From Sulfurospirillum arcachonense (GTDB lineage Bacteria; Campylobacterota; Campylobacteria; Campylobacterales; Sulfurospirillaceae): a stretch of DNA of 6,096 nt. The stretch is from the NCBI GenBank assembly GCA_015662785.1, contig DQTM01000015.1, forward strand, positions 1 through 6,096, in the 5' to 3' direction. Both the position numbers and the translations under genes were made by a program. Below, one piece after another: positions 5,979-6,096 of the stretch (position 1 is its first letter; every line of letters starts with the position of its first letter). The notes under the pieces are model-generated. The model did not search any database, was not told the DNA's origin, and was given only the letters and a program-made list of their open reading frames with translations.

Positions 5979-6010
5979 GTTAATAAAATGTCTTACCTTA
6001 ATGTTATGTT

Positions 6011-6096
6011 TTAATCCTTATAAATATATTCTGCGGCAATATCTTCAAACAGTTCTACTAGATAATCTCCGCACATATTGTCATGTTGATTCAAAT
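6011..6096 (-). CDS. Unrecognised protein, C-terminal 27 residues (5' end outside window)
   Basis: One minus-strand frame is open from the right edge to a TAA at 6013-6011, while the other two frames contain stops within the first 15 bases. The visible residues include NQHDNMCGDYLVELFEDIAA and end EYIYKD. The mix of acidic, aromatic and helix-forming residues looks like a real protein tail, but 27 residues are too few to name a family. It converges on the toxin-antitoxin operon, and the repeat-bearing region separates the two. It may be a chance frame. Confidence 0.45.
   Translation of the reverse strand, partial: LNQHDNMCGDYLVELFEDIAAEYIYKD

Larger units (their letters stand above)
5658..6010. 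other. Noncoding, repeat-bearing region between yafQ and a reverse-strand gene
   Basis: No open frame of convincing length is present on either strand in these 353 bases. The region holds two related ~40-base direct repeats and, between them, a 134-base inverted repeat. A weaker resemblance to the repeat, AGGATATTTATTTTAAA near 5679-5695, may be a decayed copy but is low-complexity. Runs of G on the plus strand (5706-5709, 5907-5910) stand out against the AT-rich background. I recognise no tRNA, riboswitch or known small RNA in it. Confidence 0.6.

Noticed and set aside
5658..6010. Integron attC site or gene-cassette boundary
   Set aside because: Toxin-antitoxin pairs and palindromes are typical of cassettes, but no GTTRRRY core site was found on either strand and the arms do not follow the attC layout.

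Overview
The window is AT-rich, gene-dense bacterial DNA that reads as Campylobacterota (epsilonproteobacteria). A Sulfurimonas-like organism is my best guess. The evidence is the aspS-adk pair in the order and style known from Campylobacter, an AspRS that begins [10 protein letters not shown] and carries residues of the non-discriminating type, and a short-LID adenylate kinase whose motifs (YSTGELLRAEV, DGYPRS, GRNRGADDN) closely resemble the Campylobacter enzyme. The genus is inferred from remembered sequences, not from a search.

Layout. Plus strand, 1-2690: the C-terminal part of an N-acetylmuramoyl-L-alanine amidase (cut by the left edge), then eutB after a 25-base gap, then eutC overlapping eutB by 11 bases. 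Together eutBC encode the two subunits of B12-dependent ethanolamine ammonia-lyase, which makes acetaldehyde and ammonia. No microcompartment, reactivase or permease gene is visible in the window, so a nitrogen-scavenging role is the simplest reading. Minus strand, 2665-4988: aspS and then adk, joined by a one-base TAATG stop/start overlap. The adk 3' end overlaps the eutC 3' end by 26 bases, so the two transcription units converge head-on with no terminator between them.

4989-5136 is a divergent intergenic region. It holds the aspS leader on the minus strand and a well-formed promoter plus operator for a DinJ/RelB-YafQ type II toxin-antitoxin pair on the plus strand (5137-5657). The antitoxin and toxin overlap by 4 bases, and the toxin keeps all four expected catalytic residues.

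5658-6010 is noncoding but structured. Two copies of an imperfect ~40-base direct repeat flank a 134-base inverted repeat with 15-base arms. This is the least explained part of the window. From 6011 to the right edge the minus strand carries what looks like the last 27 codons of an unrecognised gene.

Most of the window is ordinary core metabolism. The points worth a second look are the repeat cluster, the perfect palindrome that covers the eutB ribosome binding site, the convergent eutC/adk overlap, and the isolated eutBC pair behind a cell-wall hydrolase.
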